Part shown: positions 5,102 through 5,373 of the stretch, piece after piece
How the letters are laid out: every line of letters begins with the position of its first letter
Position numbering within the stretch: the first letter of the stretch is position 1
DNA from: Actinomycetota bacterium
Lineage (GTDB): Bacteria > Actinomycetota > Actinomycetes > Nanopelagicales > Nanopelagicaceae
DNA length: 5,373 nucleotides
Direction: 5' to 3'
Assembly: GCA_009700715.1 (NCBI GenBank)
Contig: WLLM01000068.1
Span: 1-5,373, forward strand
Notes under the pieces: generated by a model
The model's database searches: none
What the model saw: only the letters and a program-made list of their open reading frames with translations
Told to the model about the DNA's origin: nothing
Translations under genes and position numbers: made by a program

Positions 5102-5373
5102 TAATCGCGCTCTTTTACTCGAATCGCCACCATAACTGGGGTGCCCGGGAAGCCGAACTCCTCGCGCAAGCGGCGCTCAATGAAGCGGCGATAGGAAGGT
5201 TCGATCCAACCACTTGAGAAGATCACAAACTTCGGTGGCGCGATGCCAGCCTGCGTCGCGTAATAAATCTTAGGTTGCTTGCCACCGCGAACAGGTGGTG
5301 GCGTCGCTCCGATGAGAGCTCCAAGGAATGAGTTGAGCTTGGCAGTTGGAACGCGACGTTCCCAACTATCGAT
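5101..5373 (-). CDS. der: GTPase Der (EngA), C-terminal end
   Basis: Only the last 90 residues and the stop codon are inside the window. They form the KH-like C-terminal domain of Der, the double-GTPase needed for maturation of the large ribosomal subunit. Recognisable blocks in order are [13 protein letters not shown], then [46 protein letters not shown] and [15 protein letters not shown] at the C-terminus. Both GTPase domains lie beyond the right edge. There is no long basic tail of the kind some Der proteins have. The TAA stop shares its last base with the first base of the downstream phosphatidyltransferase start, so the two are almost certainly in one transcript. Confidence 0.95.
   Translation of the reverse strand: MDSWERRVPTAKLNSFLGALIGATPPPVRGGKQPKIYYATQAGIAPPKFVIFSSGWIEPSYRRFIERRLREEFGFPGTPVMVAIRVKERD

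Overview
The window is a compact, single-strand stretch of an actinobacterial chromosome. All eight recognisable genes lie on the minus strand, so transcription runs from the right edge to the left. In transcription order they are: the end of der (ribosome-assembly GTPase), a CDP-alcohol phosphatidyltransferase (pgsA-like), gcvH (glycine cleavage H protein), garA (FHA-domain metabolic regulator), a MerR-type regulator (ftsR/Rv1828-like), a DUF151 'bifunctional nuclease' family protein (Rv1829-like), a second MerR-type regulator (resR/Rv1830-like), and the first half of gcvP (glycine decarboxylase), which runs off the left edge. No RNA gene, mobile element or CRISPR array is visible.

The order gcvH - garA - MerR - DUF151 - MerR - gcvP is the core of the Mycobacterium tuberculosis Rv1826-Rv1832 region, and pgsA2 (Rv1822) also lies nearby there. 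This places the DNA in the Actinobacteria. GC content looks only moderate (roughly half), intergenic gaps are 0 to about 115 bases, der and pgsA share a base, and GTG and TTG starts are common. A small streamlined actinobacterium, such as the freshwater acI / Nanopelagicales group, would fit, but that is an inference from compactness and composition, not proof.

Region by region: 5373-4145 is a tightly packed der-pgsA-gcvH block. The 107-base gap at 4038-4144 is the clearest regulatory region. It has a well-spaced sigma-A-like promoter, a 17-bp near-palindrome over the expected transcription start and a strong ribosome binding site for garA. From 4037 to 1620 run garA, ftsR-like, DUF151 and resR-like, probably as one transcript with an extra promoter before resR-like. 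The 66-base gap before gcvP holds two neighbouring palindromes sharing a GCTAGC core, followed by a good Shine-Dalgarno sequence and a TTG start.

Functionally, the window joins two subunits of the glycine cleavage system (H carrier and P decarboxylase) to an FHA protein whose mycobacterial relative controls 2-oxoglutarate and glutamate flux, and to two transcription regulators linked in relatives to cell division and growth. The neighbourhood itself is known. The new material here is mostly in the regulatory DNA and in the changed GarA N-terminus.
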